A DNA stretch of 57,567 bases, taken from Bordetella parapertussis (GTDB lineage Bacteria > Pseudomonadota > Gammaproteobacteria > Burkholderiales > SG8-41). The notes beneath the pieces are model-generated. The model saw only the letters and a list, made by a program, of their open reading frames with translations, was not told the DNA's origin and searched no databases. Made by a program: the position numbers and the translations under genes. Positions 15,565 to 24,489 of this stretch are shown one piece after another (positions within the stretch are counted from its first letter, which is position 1; every line of letters starts with the position of its first letter). The DNA lies in the NCBI GenBank assembly GCA_945901405.1, contig CAMDLH010000016.1, positions 1 to 57,567 on the forward strand, in the 5' to 3' direction.

Positions 15565-17274
15565 ATGGTTAAACTCGAATTTTTCGATCCCTCCGGCGCG
15601 CTGGAAAAAGCCAAGGCGCATGCGCCGCGCCTGGATACGTTGAAGGGCAAGCGCATCGGCTTTGTCTCGAATGAACAATGGCAGGCGTATCGCATGCTGC
15701 CGCTGGTGAAAAGCATGCTCGAAGAAGATTATCCGGGCGTCGAGGTGCTGCCCATCGACCACTTTCCGCAAGGCAACACGCTGATTGGCAACGCCGAAGT
15801 CGCCAAGCTCGTCAAGGAAAGCGGCGTCGATGCGGTGATCGTCGGCAACGCCGCCTGAGGGGCGTGCTCCACTGCGTGCGGCCGTGCAGCCGCCAGAATC
15901 GAAGCGCTGGGCATCCCCACCGTCACCATCACGCGCAAGGATTTTGTCGGCGTGGTGAAAAATGCAGTGTCGGGTTTGAACGTCGAACCCAACGTGCCGA
16001 TGGTGACATTCGCCATTGAAACTTTTTTACCCGACGCGGATTTGACGCCGTTAAAAGCGCGCAAGCAGGAGATTTACGACGGCCTCACGCGCGCGGAAGA
16101 CAAAACCGTGAAGGCTGCCGCCAGCGCCATGCTCAGCGTGCAAGGCGCGAGCTACGAAGACGCACTCACCAAGGCGAATAATCTTTTCATCGCGAAAAAC
16201 TGGGGCGACGGCCTGCCGCTGTGGCCGGCGACGCGCGAGCGCGTGGATTGGATGTTGCGCGGCACGCCGCTGCCGCGCACGCACGTCATCGGCAAGTTTC
16301 CGCCGCGCGGCGGCATCGTCACCGTCGAGGCCTGCGCAATTGCGTTGGCGATGACCGGCGGCCGGCCCGAATACCTGCCGGTACTGATCGCCGCCGCCGA
16401 TGCGTTTCTCGATCCAACGCTGCGCAGCGAACTCGCGCAAGCGACCTCTGGCGCGCCGTTTCCGGTGGTGGTGGTCAACGGGCCGATCGCGCAGCAGATC
16501 AAACTCAATTCAGGCTTCGGCTGCCTCGGCCCCGATCCGCAATACCCGGCGGGGGCGAGCATCGGGCGCGCGCTGCGCCAGATGCAGCAAAACCTTGGCG
16601 GTGCGTTGCCTGGCACCGGCACCATGGCGCCGTGGGGCAACAATCGCTATAACAACATTGTGTTCGCCGAGGACGAAGAAGGCCTGCCCGAAGGCTGGCC
16701 CACGCACGCCGAGGAGCGCCACGGTTTTGCGTGCGGCAGCAATTCGGTGTCGCTGTTTTTCTCCACCGGTGCGAACAACATCGTGCGGCGCGGCGCGATG
16801 AAAGAAACGAAAGAGGAAGACGCGGTGCAGGGCCTGCATCGCATGGCGGGTTTTCTTGCCGTGCCGAGCTATCACTACCTGCACGGTTACGAAGAAGGCA
16901 CGCCGGGCGCGATGCTGCTCACGCGCGTGGTCGCGGGTTCGCTCGCGTCGCTGGGCTGGAGCAAACCGAAAATTCGCGAGTTTCTCGTCAGCAACTCGCG
17001 CATTCCGCAAGAGCAGATCAAGCGCACCGGCGGGCGCGCGTGGATCGAAATCGCGCACGAACAATCCGCGCGCGACAGCATCGACATGGATCCGTGGCCG
17101 ATCACCTCAAATGCGCAAAACCTGATACTCGTGGTCGCCGGCGGCGGGCATCCGACGCATGCATTCTGGCTGCAAGGCAACAGCCCCGCCGTCATCGGCC
17201 GCACGATGCACGTGCCGGAGACGTTTGATGCGTTGCTTGATGAAGCCGGGCGGGATTTGGCGGGTGGGTCGTAA
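15565..17274 (+). CDS. UGSC-family selenoprotein with fused C-terminal domain; TGA at 15856 read as Sec98
   Basis: Two co-framed open stretches are separated only by TGA at 15856-15858. Reading it as selenocysteine gives one 569-residue protein. The TGA falls in VIVGNAA-U-GACSTACG, the redox U-G-x-C position of the UGSC family, and homology-like sequence (ARIEALGIPTVTITR) continues at once. The N-terminal domain is about residues 1-200. From about residue 214 a second domain begins with GDGLPLWPATRERVDWML and runs through TVEACAIALAMTGGRPEYLPV and NGPIAQQIKLNSGFGCLGP to the end; I know this as a conserved but uncharacterised domain. No signal peptide. AAGGAG precedes the ATG. A hairpin after the TGA could be the SECIS. 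No sel genes are in the window. A nonsense mutation of a Cys codon is the alternative. Confidence 0.8.
15856..15893 (+). promoter_or_regulatory. Candidate bacterial SECIS element
   Basis: Nineteen bases after the in-frame TGA is a perfect 5-bp GC stem, GCGGC (15878-15882) with GCCGC (15889-15893), closing a six-base loop CGTGCA. The loop starts 25 bases after the TGA and has G as its second base, with a GU, which fits the loose pattern of bacterial SECIS elements. GC-rich DNA forms such stems by chance, so this supports rather than proves Sec insertion. Confidence 0.5.
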
Positions 17275-17342
17275 CAGGCGGCAGCGTGCCGGAAGCAGCC
17301 GGTGATATGTAATTCACTGTAGGTTCGCCAGAGGAACTGCAT

Positions 17343-18341
17343 ATGTATGATGTAACGAAAAGAAGGGCGGATGGGCGCGCGTATTCCATGTGCGCCGTGG
17401 TTTTGTGCTGCGCCATTTCATCCATCGCCAGTGCGCAGGACAAACCGGCGGGCTATCCGCTGCGGCCGATTCGCATCATCGTCGCGGTGCAGCCCGGCGC
17501 GGGCGGCGACTTGATGGCGCGCGCTGCCGGGCAGATGTTGTCCGAGCGTCTGGGGCAGAGCGTGGTGATCGACAACCGTCCCGGCGCCGGCGGACTCATC
17601 GCCACTGAACTGGTGACGCGCGCCGCGCCCGACGGCCACACCATCCTGAGCCAGGGCGAAACCGTGACGATACAGGCGGTGATGAAGCGCCTGCCCATCG
17701 ACATCATGAAGGCGCTGGACCCCGTGGTCTCCACCTCCACGCAGCCATACGTTCTGCTTGCGCATCCGGGTTTGCCGGTGTCGTCGATCAAGGAATTGAT
17801 CGCGTACTCGAAAAAAGAAACCGTCACCTACTCCGGCGGCGCAGGTCTCGCGGGCACCGTGCATCTGGGCATGGAGCGTTTTTCGATGTTATCCGGCGCA
17901 AGGCTTACATTCGTTCCCTACAAGGGCAGCGCGCCCTCGATCACCGCGGCCATGGGCGGCGAAATAAACCTCGCGGCGGGCAGTTCGATTGCCGCGACCG
18001 CCGCCATCCGCACCGGCAAGCTGCGCGCGTTGGCGAATCTGGGCCCCACGCGCATCGCGGCGTTGCCGGATTTGCCCACCGTGGCCGAACAGGGCTACCC
18101 CGATTTCAAGATCACCAACCGCTACAACCTCTATCTGCCCGCGGGCACGCCGCGGCCGATCACTCTCGCCATCAACCGCATCGTCGGCGAAGGCATGCAC
18201 GCGCCGCAAATGGCGCAAAGGCTCGCGGGCGACGGCAGTCAGCCAGCCGAGCGCATGACGCCCGAACAATTGCGCGCCATCATAGAGCGCGAGTATGTAG
18301 AGATTGCGCAGGTGGTGAAGCAGCTTAATATCAAAATGTAG
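17343..18341 (+). CDS. Bug-family tripartite tricarboxylate transporter substrate-binding protein
   Basis: A 332-residue periplasmic binding protein. The signal peptide ends IASA before QDKPAGYPLRPIRI. The ligand loop is altered to VQPGAGGDLMAR, lacking the usual GGGTD, and IDNRPGAGG and VPYKGSAPSI follow. A GAGGAA lies nine bases before the ATG at 17343. It starts 68 bases after the selenoprotein gene on the same strand, so the binding protein, selenoprotein and the earlier binding protein could form one unit. Confidence 0.92.
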   Translation: MYDVTKRRADGRAYSMCAVVLCCAISSIASAQDKPAGYPLRPIRIIVAVQPGAGGDLMARAAGQMLSERLGQSVVIDNRPGAGGLIATELVTRAAPDGHTILSQGETVTIQAVMKRLPIDIMKALDPVVSTSTQPYVLLAHPGLPVSSIKELIAYSKKETVTYSGGAGLAGTVHLGMERFSMLSGARLTFVPYKGSAPSITAAMGGEINLAAGSSIAATAAIRTGKLRALANLGPTRIAALPDLPTVAEQGYPDFKITNRYNLYLPAGTPRPITLAINRIVGEGMHAPQMAQRLAGDGSQPAERMTPEQLRAIIEREYVEIAQVVKQLNIKM

Positions 18342-18364
18342 CGTGGGCGTGGTTTTAACGCTGC

Positions 18365-18389
18365 GTTGGGGTTGCTTCGTCACCCCAAC
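18365..18389. repeat. Hairpin after binding-protein gene
   Basis: GTTGGGGT pairs with ACCCCAAC around a nine-base loop, 23 bases after the stop at 18341. There is no following T-run. It resembles the hairpin at 21444-21470 (ending CCTACG in both), so it is probably a copy of a small repeat that may also end transcripts. Confidence 0.5.
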
Positions 18390-18468
18390 CTACGAACTAC
18401 TGTATACCGCTAATCAAGCGGCTCAAATGGGTCTTTGCAATCCTTAAGCCTCTGCACTTCGACATTTT

Positions 18469-19195
18469 CTAAGAGATTCCAAGCCCGCCAGGAATATTGA
18501 ATTGGCACGAGGCGATTTCAAGCAAAGGACGATCGCCTTCAGCAACCCGAATTACTGCAACGCCGGTAGCAGGCGTAAAACTGTGAAGTTGTGATACCCA
18601 CCGCCGGTAGGCATGTCGCCCTTGGAACTGTTTTTTTGTAATCCTCAATTTTGAATGCCACCCACCCATAACGGCACAATCCCATCGCAGCGAGTGAAAT
18701 TCCTGGCCAAAGCCATTCGCGGTATCGAAGAGACACAAACGGTGATCGCCCTCTGAATTGAGCACTTCTCCACCGGAAATCAATCCTAACCGAAGCTCGC
18801 TTCGTGTCCCTGGGCGTAACACCGACTGCGGGTTGGAATCCGCTTGGTGTTCATTGGTTTCGCGGCGCAATACGTCTACGAAAAGGTTGTGACTGTCCGT
18901 CGTTAATTCAACCTCAAAATTTTCTGAATCGCGGAATCCGAAGGTACAGATTCGAATCGCTTCTACAAGATGCGCGTTTTTTTCATTACCTGCGGAAGGA
19001 GCAAGTTCCTCGAAATGCAAATAGCAGCGCTGAGAACGCTCTACTTTCCACACAGCTTCCCCTTGCGCTGAGCGCGATAGAATCAGCCGCAGGTGGTTCT
19101 CGAAACAGAGATATACCCGGCTTGGACAATTCAAGAAGCTCGAATTGTGTCGCGATAGCTTTTTTTGCCTCGGGTGAAATTCGAATTTGAATCAC
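18469..19195 (-). CDS. Hypothetical protein, about 240 aa, probable frameshift near 19073
   Basis: I do not recognise the family. Two overlapping reverse frames together make one coherent product. The first, from a GTG at 19195, reads MIQIRISPEAKKAIATQFEL and stays protein-like to about IALSA; the second, from there to 18469, continues GEAVWKVERSQRCYLHFEEL to the end. The switch is a one-base shift at an A/G run near 19073. It is either a sequencing or assembly indel or a real mutation. The GTG overlaps the stop of the binding-protein gene (GTGA), suggesting coupling. Lower GC and ordinary residue composition set it apart from the neighbours. No signal or membrane segment. Confidence 0.55.
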
Positions 19196-20172
19196 CGCGC
19201 CAACCCCAAATCCACCAGCACCGCTTTCATATCCGCGTAGTCCTTGTCGAGGTCCTTGCGGAACTGCGCGCTGGTGACAAAGTCATCCGACCAGTAGTTG
19301 CGCTCGAGTTCGGATTTCCATTCGGCGCTTTGAGAGGCCTTGCGCAGCGCGCCTTCCCAGAACGCTACCTGCTGCGTGGTGATGCCCTTCGGGCCCATGA
19401 TCGAGCGCCAGCCGCCGTAAACCAGATTCACGCCTTGCTCTTTCCATGTCGGCACGCTGGCGAATGGGCCTGGCAGGCGCTTGTCCGCCGACACGGCAAC
19501 CACGCGCAGGCGTCCGCTTTGCACGTGCGCGGCAACGTTGCCCGCCGCCGTGGTCACCAGTTCAAGATGCCCGCCCATCAGCGCGGTGACGCCCTCGGCC
19601 GCACCTTTGAAAGCCACGGCCTTGAGGTCACGCGCGCTGCCGCCGAAGGCCTTCATCAGCAAGCCCGCCGCGATATGGTTGTGGCTGCCGAGCGATGTCG
19701 CGAAACCGAGCGGCACGGCCTGCGGGTCTTTTTTCAGGCGATCAACCAGTTCCTTGCCGGTTTTGGTGGGCGAGTTGGCGTTAACCACGAACACCACGTA
19801 GTCGTTGAACAACGACGCGATCGGCGTGAAATCAAGATAACTCAGTTTGCCGGAGCCGACGATGTGGTTGGTCAACATCGCCGTGGTGCCCACCATCAGA
19901 TAGTGCGCGTCGCCCGCGTGTTGATTCACATAATTGAACATGAGGTTACCGCCGCCGCCGGGTTTGTTGGCGACGGTGAGTGAGGTCGGCACCAGCTTCA
20001 AGTCGTTCAACAATTTTTCCACCGAGCGCCCGGTGCGGTCATTACTGCCGCCGGGCGCCGAGCCGACAACGATCTCGACGTTTTTGGTGGGCGCCCATTG
20101 CGCGTGCGCCATTGTCGCCAGGCATGCCAGGGCTGTTGCCAACGCTACGTGTAAGTAATTGCTTTTAAACAT
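19192..20172 (-). CDS. Divergent Bug-family substrate-binding protein
   Basis: A 326-residue periplasmic binding protein of a sub-branch whose mature N-terminus reads QWAPTKNVEIVVGSAPGGSNDR instead of the usual YPxKPIRIIVPF. The signal peptide ends TMAHA. Other landmarks are ANKPGGGGNLMFNYVNQH and VAFKGAAEGVTALMGGHLE, in place of the PYKG motif. It shares these with the genes at 20445 and 29387, so the three form a paralogue group. The small gene at 20199 lies directly upstream. Confidence 0.88.
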   Translation of the reverse strand: MFKSNYLHVALATALACLATMAHAQWAPTKNVEIVVGSAPGGSNDRTGRSVEKLLNDLKLVPTSLTVANKPGGGGNLMFNYVNQHAGDAHYLMVGTTAMLTNHIVGSGKLSYLDFTPIASLFNDYVVFVVNANSPTKTGKELVDRLKKDPQAVPLGFATSLGSHNHIAAGLLMKAFGGSARDLKAVAFKGAAEGVTALMGGHLELVTTAAGNVAAHVQSGRLRVVAVSADKRLPGPFASVPTWKEQGVNLVYGGWRSIMGPKGITTQQVAFWEGALRKASQSAEWKSELERNYWSDDFVTSAQFRKDLDKDYADMKAVLVDLGLAR

Positions 20173-20198
20173 GTTTTTCCTGGTTGGCTATTTCGGCG

Positions 20199-20429
20199 TC
20201 AATCCTGGTTTTTCCCATCTTTATTACGTAGCCTGCGACGCGCTCGTTGCTCGAATTCCCGTATGCGTTTGCGCGTAGCATCCAGTGCAATGCCTAACTC
20301 GATTTGCTTAGTGGTGGGTGTCTTGTTTTGACCGGCGCCAATTAGTTTGAGAAAAATTCTTCTCTCTTTTGGAGGGAGAGATTTCCAATACTCCATCGCG
20401 TCAAACTGGACTTTCTTATCTGAGCTCAT
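20199..20429 (-). CDS. Small helical protein, possible HTH, 76 aa
   Basis: A 76-residue basic protein without signal peptide. The central part, TTKQIELGIALDATRKRIREFEQR, has the look of a sigma-region-4-like or other helix-turn-helix followed by a charged helix, but I cannot assign a family. It sits between two paralogous binding-protein genes on the same strand with short gaps on both sides (26 and 15 bases), so it is probably co-transcribed with them and could be a regulator. Confidence 0.6.
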   Translation of the reverse strand: MSSDKKVQFDAMEYWKSLPPKERRIFLKLIGAGQNKTPTTKQIELGIALDATRKRIREFEQRARRRLRNKDGKNQD

Positions 20430-20444
20430 GCAAAGGACCCGAGT

Positions 20445-21422
20445 CTATTTCGCCAGCCCCACATCCTGCAAAATTCGTCTGTTGTCGGCGTAGTCTTTCT
20501 CCAGCTCCTTTCGGAACTGCGCGCCGACGGCGAAATCTTCGAGCCAGTAATTTTTTTCGAGATCGGCTTTCCAACCGGGGTTTTGCGACATCTGCCGCAT
20601 CGTTTCCTCCCAGAACGCGAGTTGCGCGGGCGGCAGGTTGCGCGGGCCGAACACGCCGCTCCAACTGCCGGAGACGACATCGATGCCGAGTTCCGTCCAC
20701 GTCGGCACGTGCGCGAGCGCGCCGCCAAAGCGCCGCGGCGTGGCCGCCGCCAGCACGCGCATTTTGCCGCCGCCCAGGTGCACCACCGAATTGATCGCGC
20801 CGAGGATCGCCACGTCGATGTGCCCGCCGAGCAGCGCGCTGATCGCCTCGGCCGAGCCTTTGAACACCACGACTTTCAGATCGCGCGGGTTGCCGCCCGC
20901 GGCGCGAATCAACATGCCGCCGCCGACATGACGGCTGTTGCCGAACGCGCTGGCGAAGCCGATCGACAACGACTGCGGCTTGGTCTTCAATCGATCGAGC
21001 AAATCCTTGCCGGTCTTCAGCGGCGAATCCGCGTTCACCGCGAACACGATGTAATCGTTGGTGAGCGACGCAATCGGCGTGAAATCCGTGTAGTTCATTT
21101 TCGATGCGCCGATGATGTGATTGCTGATCATGGTCGAACCGCTCAGCAGCAGATAGTGGCCGTCGCCAGGATGCGTATTGGCATAGGCCATCGAGATCGA
21201 ACCGCCGCCGCCGGCCTTGCTCACCACCGTCATCGACGTGGGGATCAGCTTGGACTCACCGAGCGCTTTTTCGATTTCGCGCGCACGCTTGTCGTTGCTG
21301 CCGCCGGGTGCCGAGCCGTGGATGATTTCGACATTTTTTTGCGGCGTCCAGGTTTGTGCGTGCGCCGATACGTAGCAAAACGCGACCAGCAACGCAGCAA
21401 GCAAGCTTCCGCCATTCATCAT
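20445..21422 (-). CDS. Divergent Bug-family substrate-binding protein
   Basis: A 325-residue paralogue of the gene at 19192. I use the ATG at 21422, which has GGAGAG six bases before it and gives a signal peptide MMNGGSLLAALLVAFCYVS ending AHA; the frame extends 14 codons further into a repeat hairpin. The mature protein starts QTWTPQKNVEIIHGSAPGGS. VSKAGGGGSISMAYANTHPG and VFKGSAEAISALLGGHID match its paralogue. The near-tandem layout suggests duplication. Confidence 0.88.
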   Translation of the reverse strand: MMNGGSLLAALLVAFCYVSAHAQTWTPQKNVEIIHGSAPGGSNDKRAREIEKALGESKLIPTSMTVVSKAGGGGSISMAYANTHPGDGHYLLLSGSTMISNHIIGASKMNYTDFTPIASLTNDYIVFAVNADSPLKTGKDLLDRLKTKPQSLSIGFASAFGNSRHVGGGMLIRAAGGNPRDLKVVVFKGSAEAISALLGGHIDVAILGAINSVVHLGGGKMRVLAAATPRRFGGALAHVPTWTELGIDVVSGSWSGVFGPRNLPPAQLAFWEETMRQMSQNPGWKADLEKNYWLEDFAVGAQFRKELEKDYADNRRILQDVGLAK

Positions 21423-21443
21423 CGGCCTCTCCAATTTACTGCC

Positions 21444-21470
21444 CGTAGGATGGGTTACACCCATCCTACG
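21444..21470. repeat. Hairpin repeat upstream of binding-protein gene
   Basis: A 12-bp perfect stem, CGTAGGATGGGT with ACCCATCCTACG, and a three-base loop. It ends four bases before the stop codon region of the acyl-CoA dehydrogenase gene (21474), on the transcript between the two genes. It may act as a terminator or mRNA stabiliser. It resembles the hairpin at 18365. Confidence 0.65.
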
Positions 21471-21473
21471 CGG

Positions 21474-22541
21474 CTAAGCACTCAGCGCCGCCCAATACGC
21501 ATCGGCGCCAGCTTCCCGCATCGCACGTCCGAGCTTCATCGACCAATACACTTCATTGCCGAATTCCTCGCGCCACGCCAGTGCGCGCAAGGTGAAGTGA
21601 TGCAACGCGTGCTCGTCGGTGACGCCGATCGCGCCATGCACCTGATGCGTGATCGCGGCGGCCTCGCGCGCGGCGTCGGCGGCTCGTATCTTCGCGGCGG
21701 CAACGGCGAGCAGCGTTTGATGCGCGGCTTCGACGGTGTTTTCGCCGGCGAGGCGTTCGACCACGCCCGCGGCCGACAGCGCCGCTGCGACAGCCGCGGC
21801 CACTTCGCCGCCGCAGCGCGCAAGCTCTTGCTGGATCGCCTGAAACTGCGCGATCTTGCGCCCGAACTGCGTGCGCTGCGTTGCATATTCGCAGGCGAGA
21901 TCAAGCGCGTGTTCCAGCGCGCCACCGATCTGCACCGCGCGCAGCAAAGCACCCTGCGCGTGCAACGTCTCGCGCGTGATGGCCGTGGGCGCGGCAGCCA
22001 GCGCCGTCACGTTGTCGAGTACCACGTCGTCGCGCGCCTCGCTCGCGAGATTGCGGCCCGGCGTGATGCGCGCCTGCGCCGTATCGATGGCGAAGACGTG
22101 ATTCTCCGCGATCAGCACGATCAGGCGCGCCGCGCGCGCATGGGGGATGCGTCTTAACCTGGCGGTGACGCGCCAGTGGGCGCCGTTCTTCGCGACGGCA
22201 ATTTTGTCGTCGAGCGCCGGCGCTATTGTCAGCGGGCCGCGCGGCGCGTTCAATCCCGCGCTCGCCAGAAGCCAGCCCGCGAGCATGGTCTCGGCAAGCG
22301 GCACGGGTGCGGCGTGGCGCGCGGCGATGCGCAGCACGGCTGCGGCGTCGCACAACGTGCCGCCGGCGCCATCCGCTTCCTCGGGCACGCCCACCAGTGG
22401 CAGATCGGCTTTCTCAAGCTCGGCCCACAGCGCGGGCGACCAGCCGTCGTGCTTGGCGGCGTCGAGCAGTTTTTGCGTCACGTGGTCGGCAAACAGGCGC
22501 TGCGCCGTGTCGGCGAGCATGGCGCGGATGTCATCGCTCAT
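21474..22541 (-). CDS. Acyl-CoA dehydrogenase family protein (partner subunit)
   Basis: A 355-residue FAD-dependent acyl-CoA dehydrogenase homologue, read from the ATG at 22541 that overlaps the stop of the next acyl-CoA dehydrogenase (ATGA). The C-terminal domain has YATQRTQFGRKIAQFQAIQQ and HQVHGAIGVTDEHALHHF, typical of the family's helical half; the middle beta-domain is short and weakly conserved. Such coupled pairs, one complete and one reduced, form heterotetramers in actinobacterial and proteobacterial steroid or branched-acid degradation. The substrate here is unknown. Confidence 0.87.
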   Translation of the reverse strand: MSDDIRAMLADTAQRLFADHVTQKLLDAAKHDGWSPALWAELEKADLPLVGVPEEADGAGGTLCDAAAVLRIAARHAAPVPLAETMLAGWLLASAGLNAPRGPLTIAPALDDKIAVAKNGAHWRVTARLRRIPHARAARLIVLIAENHVFAIDTAQARITPGRNLASEARDDVVLDNVTALAAAPTAITRETLHAQGALLRAVQIGGALEHALDLACEYATQRTQFGRKIAQFQAIQQELARCGGEVAAAVAAALSAAGVVERLAGENTVEAAHQTLLAVAAAKIRAADAAREAAAITHQVHGAIGVTDEHALHHFTLRALAWREEFGNEVYWSMKLGRAMREAGADAYWAALSA

Positions 22542-23716
22542 TTCAGACTCCCCAGCAAGCGCCGCGCGATCAGCGTGCGCAGCACCTGCGTGGTGCCGCC
22601 GCGTATGGTCGATACCGGCACGCTCACCACGCACTCGGCGAGATAGCGCTCGAAGGTGTCGTCGGCATCCAGCGACGGCTCCACCGCCACCAGGAGCCGC
22701 GCTGCGTCGACGATTTCACGCTCGTAGAACGTGCCCATGTCCTTCACCAATGCCGCCTCGGTGCCGAGATCAATCGCGCCCTGCCGGCCCGATGAGGGAT
22801 CGAGTGCGAGTGCTATCGCCAGCGACATGCGCCGCAGCGTCCATAGCCGCGCGGTGAGACGGCCCACCATCTCGTGCGCGCGTGCGTCGCCGGATTCACC
22901 GAGCCTGCGAATTAACTCCACCAGCAGCGGGAACGTGGTCATGAAACGTTCCGGCCCGCTGCGCTCCAGCGCAAGCTCGGAGGTGATCTGCTTCCAACCC
23001 TGCCCGATCTCGCCCACCACGTGCGTGTCGGGCACGAACACGTTGTCGAGGAACACCTCGTTGAAATGATGATCGCCGCTCATGAAACGAATCGGGCGCA
23101 CGGTGACGCCGGGCGAAGATTTGAGCTCGACCAGCAGTTGCGACAGGCCCTGATGCCGGTCGCCGCTGTCCGGCGAGGTGCGGCACAACACAAAAAAAGC
23201 GTCGCACTTGTGCGCCCAGCTTGTCCATACTTTTTGCCCGGTGATGCGCCAGCCGCCGTCCACTTTTTCGGCGCGCGTGCGCACCGACGCGAGGTCGGAG
23301 CCGGAATTAGGCTCGCTCATGCCCAGCGCGAACGCCATCTCGCCGCGCGTGATCGCCGGCAGATATTTTTGCTTGAGAAACTCGCTGCCGTAACGCAGCA
23401 GGCTCGGCCCGGTCTGCCGGTCGCCCATCCAGTGCGCGGCGCAGGGCGCTGCGGCGGCGAGCATTTCCTCGGTGACCACGAAGCGCTCAAGATATGAGCG
23501 CTCCTGCCCGCCGTATTGCTTGGGCCAGGTCATGCCGATCCAGCCGCGCGCGCCCACCTTCTTGCTGAACTCCACGTCGAATTCAGTGTGTCCCAAATGC
23601 GGCGTGTAACTGCCCGCGGCGATTTCCTGCTTCAGAAATGCGCGAACCTCGCCACGCAGCTTGATGGCGGCGGGCGGCAATTCGAGTGCGGAAAAATCAA
23701 TGTTCTCGAAGAACAA
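22538..23716 (-). CDS. Acyl-CoA dehydrogenase family protein
   Basis: A 392-residue flavoenzyme of acyl-CoA alpha,beta-desaturation. Landmarks are FALGMSEPNSGSDLASVRTRAEK in the beta domain (FAD/substrate contact), ITGQKVWTSWAH, and the C-terminal SVPVSTIRGGTTQVLRTLIARRLL, which ends the fold. The start appears to be TTG at 23716, with GGAGG five bases before it. It is the first gene of the pair, co-translated with the partner at 21474. Likely role: oxidation of a bulky or branched acyl-CoA. Confidence 0.9.
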   Translation of the reverse strand: MFFENIDFSALELPPAAIKLRGEVRAFLKQEIAAGSYTPHLGHTEFDVEFSKKVGARGWIGMTWPKQYGGQERSYLERFVVTEEMLAAAAPCAAHWMGDRQTGPSLLRYGSEFLKQKYLPAITRGEMAFALGMSEPNSGSDLASVRTRAEKVDGGWRITGQKVWTSWAHKCDAFFVLCRTSPDSGDRHQGLSQLLVELKSSPGVTVRPIRFMSGDHHFNEVFLDNVFVPDTHVVGEIGQGWKQITSELALERSGPERFMTTFPLLVELIRRLGESGDARAHEMVGRLTARLWTLRRMSLAIALALDPSSGRQGAIDLGTEAALVKDMGTFYEREIVDAARLLVAVEPSLDADDTFERYLAECVVSVPVSTIRGGTTQVLRTLIARRLLGSLK

Positions 23717-23788
23717 GGTAGCCTCCGTAACGTAGCTTCGATGGATGGCGGAGCGTTGAGCCGGCAGTTTAACGTAAGCCGCGCCCGG

Positions 23789-24199
23789 CTATGCCGACAC
23801 CCAGTTCTCGACCCGCAACCCTTCAACACGCAAGAATTCGCGCTCGTTGTTAGTCACCAGTAGCCAGTCTTCCGCGCGTGCGTGCGCGGCGATCCACAAG
23901 TCGTTGTTGCCGATGGGCTGACCACGTGCTTGCAAGGCGGCTCGTATTCGGCCGTAATGTTCACCGGCGGTTTGCGGCAGTGGTGCGGGCTGGATGATAT
24001 CCGCCAGCGCGCGGATGGCGTCCACGGCACGCTCGCGTGACTGGCTTTTCTCGGCGCCGAATTGCAGCTCGCCCAGCGTAATCACCGACATCGCCATCTC
24101 GTTGGCCGAGTGGCGGGCAAAGCGTTCGCGCAGCGCGGAATGCTTATGCTTGGCAATGTAGATGCAGATGTTGGTGTCGAGCAGATAACGCGCCGGCAT
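23789..24199 (-). CDS. vapC: VapC-type PIN-domain toxin
   Basis: A 136-residue PIN-domain ribonuclease, the toxin of a type II system. Acidic active-site residues are visible: Asp in YLLDTNICIY, Glu in TLGELQFGAEKS, and Asp in GNNDLWIAAHA. The late TNNEREF has Asn where many family members have Asp. Family members cleave tRNA or rRNA. The ATG at 24199 overlaps the antitoxin stop (ATGA), as usual for vapBC. Confidence 0.93.
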   Translation of the reverse strand: MPARYLLDTNICIYIAKHKHSALRERFARHSANEMAMSVITLGELQFGAEKSQSRERAVDAIRALADIIQPAPLPQTAGEHYGRIRAALQARGQPIGNNDLWIAAHARAEDWLLVTNNEREFLRVEGLRVENWVSA

Positions 24200-24441
24200 C
24201 AGAGGCCTTCGCGCTCTTGCGGCAACGTATCGTCGCGGCCGTCCTTCATGAAGTCTTCGGGCAACTGCGTCAGCACATCGAAAATCGCATCGGCGCCGAC
24301 GGGGTTTTCACGCAAAACGATTTCGTCGCCGCGGCGGAAAATTTCCACGCGATCGGATTTGATGCGGAACGCCTTTGGAAGCCGAACCGCCTGGCTGTTG
24401 CCGGACTGGAAGACGCGGGCGTAGGTCACTTGGATACCCAT
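24199..24441 (-). CDS. vapB: VapB-type antitoxin (AbrB/SpoVT fold)
   Basis: An 80-residue antitoxin that binds VapC and represses its own promoter. The N-terminal swapped-hairpin DNA-binding domain reads YARVFQSGNSQAVRLPKAFR, the signature of VapB of the AbrB fold. The C-terminal tail is acidic and would wrap the toxin. The ATG at 24441 fits homology; the frame opens 16 codons earlier but that part overlaps the promoter. Confidence 0.92.
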   Translation of the reverse strand: MGIQVTYARVFQSGNSQAVRLPKAFRIKSDRVEIFRRGDEIVLRENPVGADAIFDVLTQLPEDFMKDGRDDTLPQEREGL

Positions 24442-24461
24442 GAGCCAAAAGATATACGCAC

Positions 24462-24489
24462 AGTATATACAATTATGAAGCGATGTCAA
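24462..24489 (-). promoter_or_regulatory. Sigma-70-type promoter of vapBC with overlapping inverted repeat
   Basis: On the reverse strand TTGACA (24489-24484) and TATACT (24467-24462) are separated by 16 bases, a near-consensus promoter ending about 20 bases before vapB. GATATAC and GTATATA flank and overlap the -10 (24451-24470), a likely VapB/VapBC operator, in keeping with autoregulation in this family. Confidence 0.7.

Noticed and set aside
20583-22157. 524-codon forward ORF
   Set aside because: It runs antisense across the binding-protein and acyl-CoA dehydrogenase genes with typical shadow composition.
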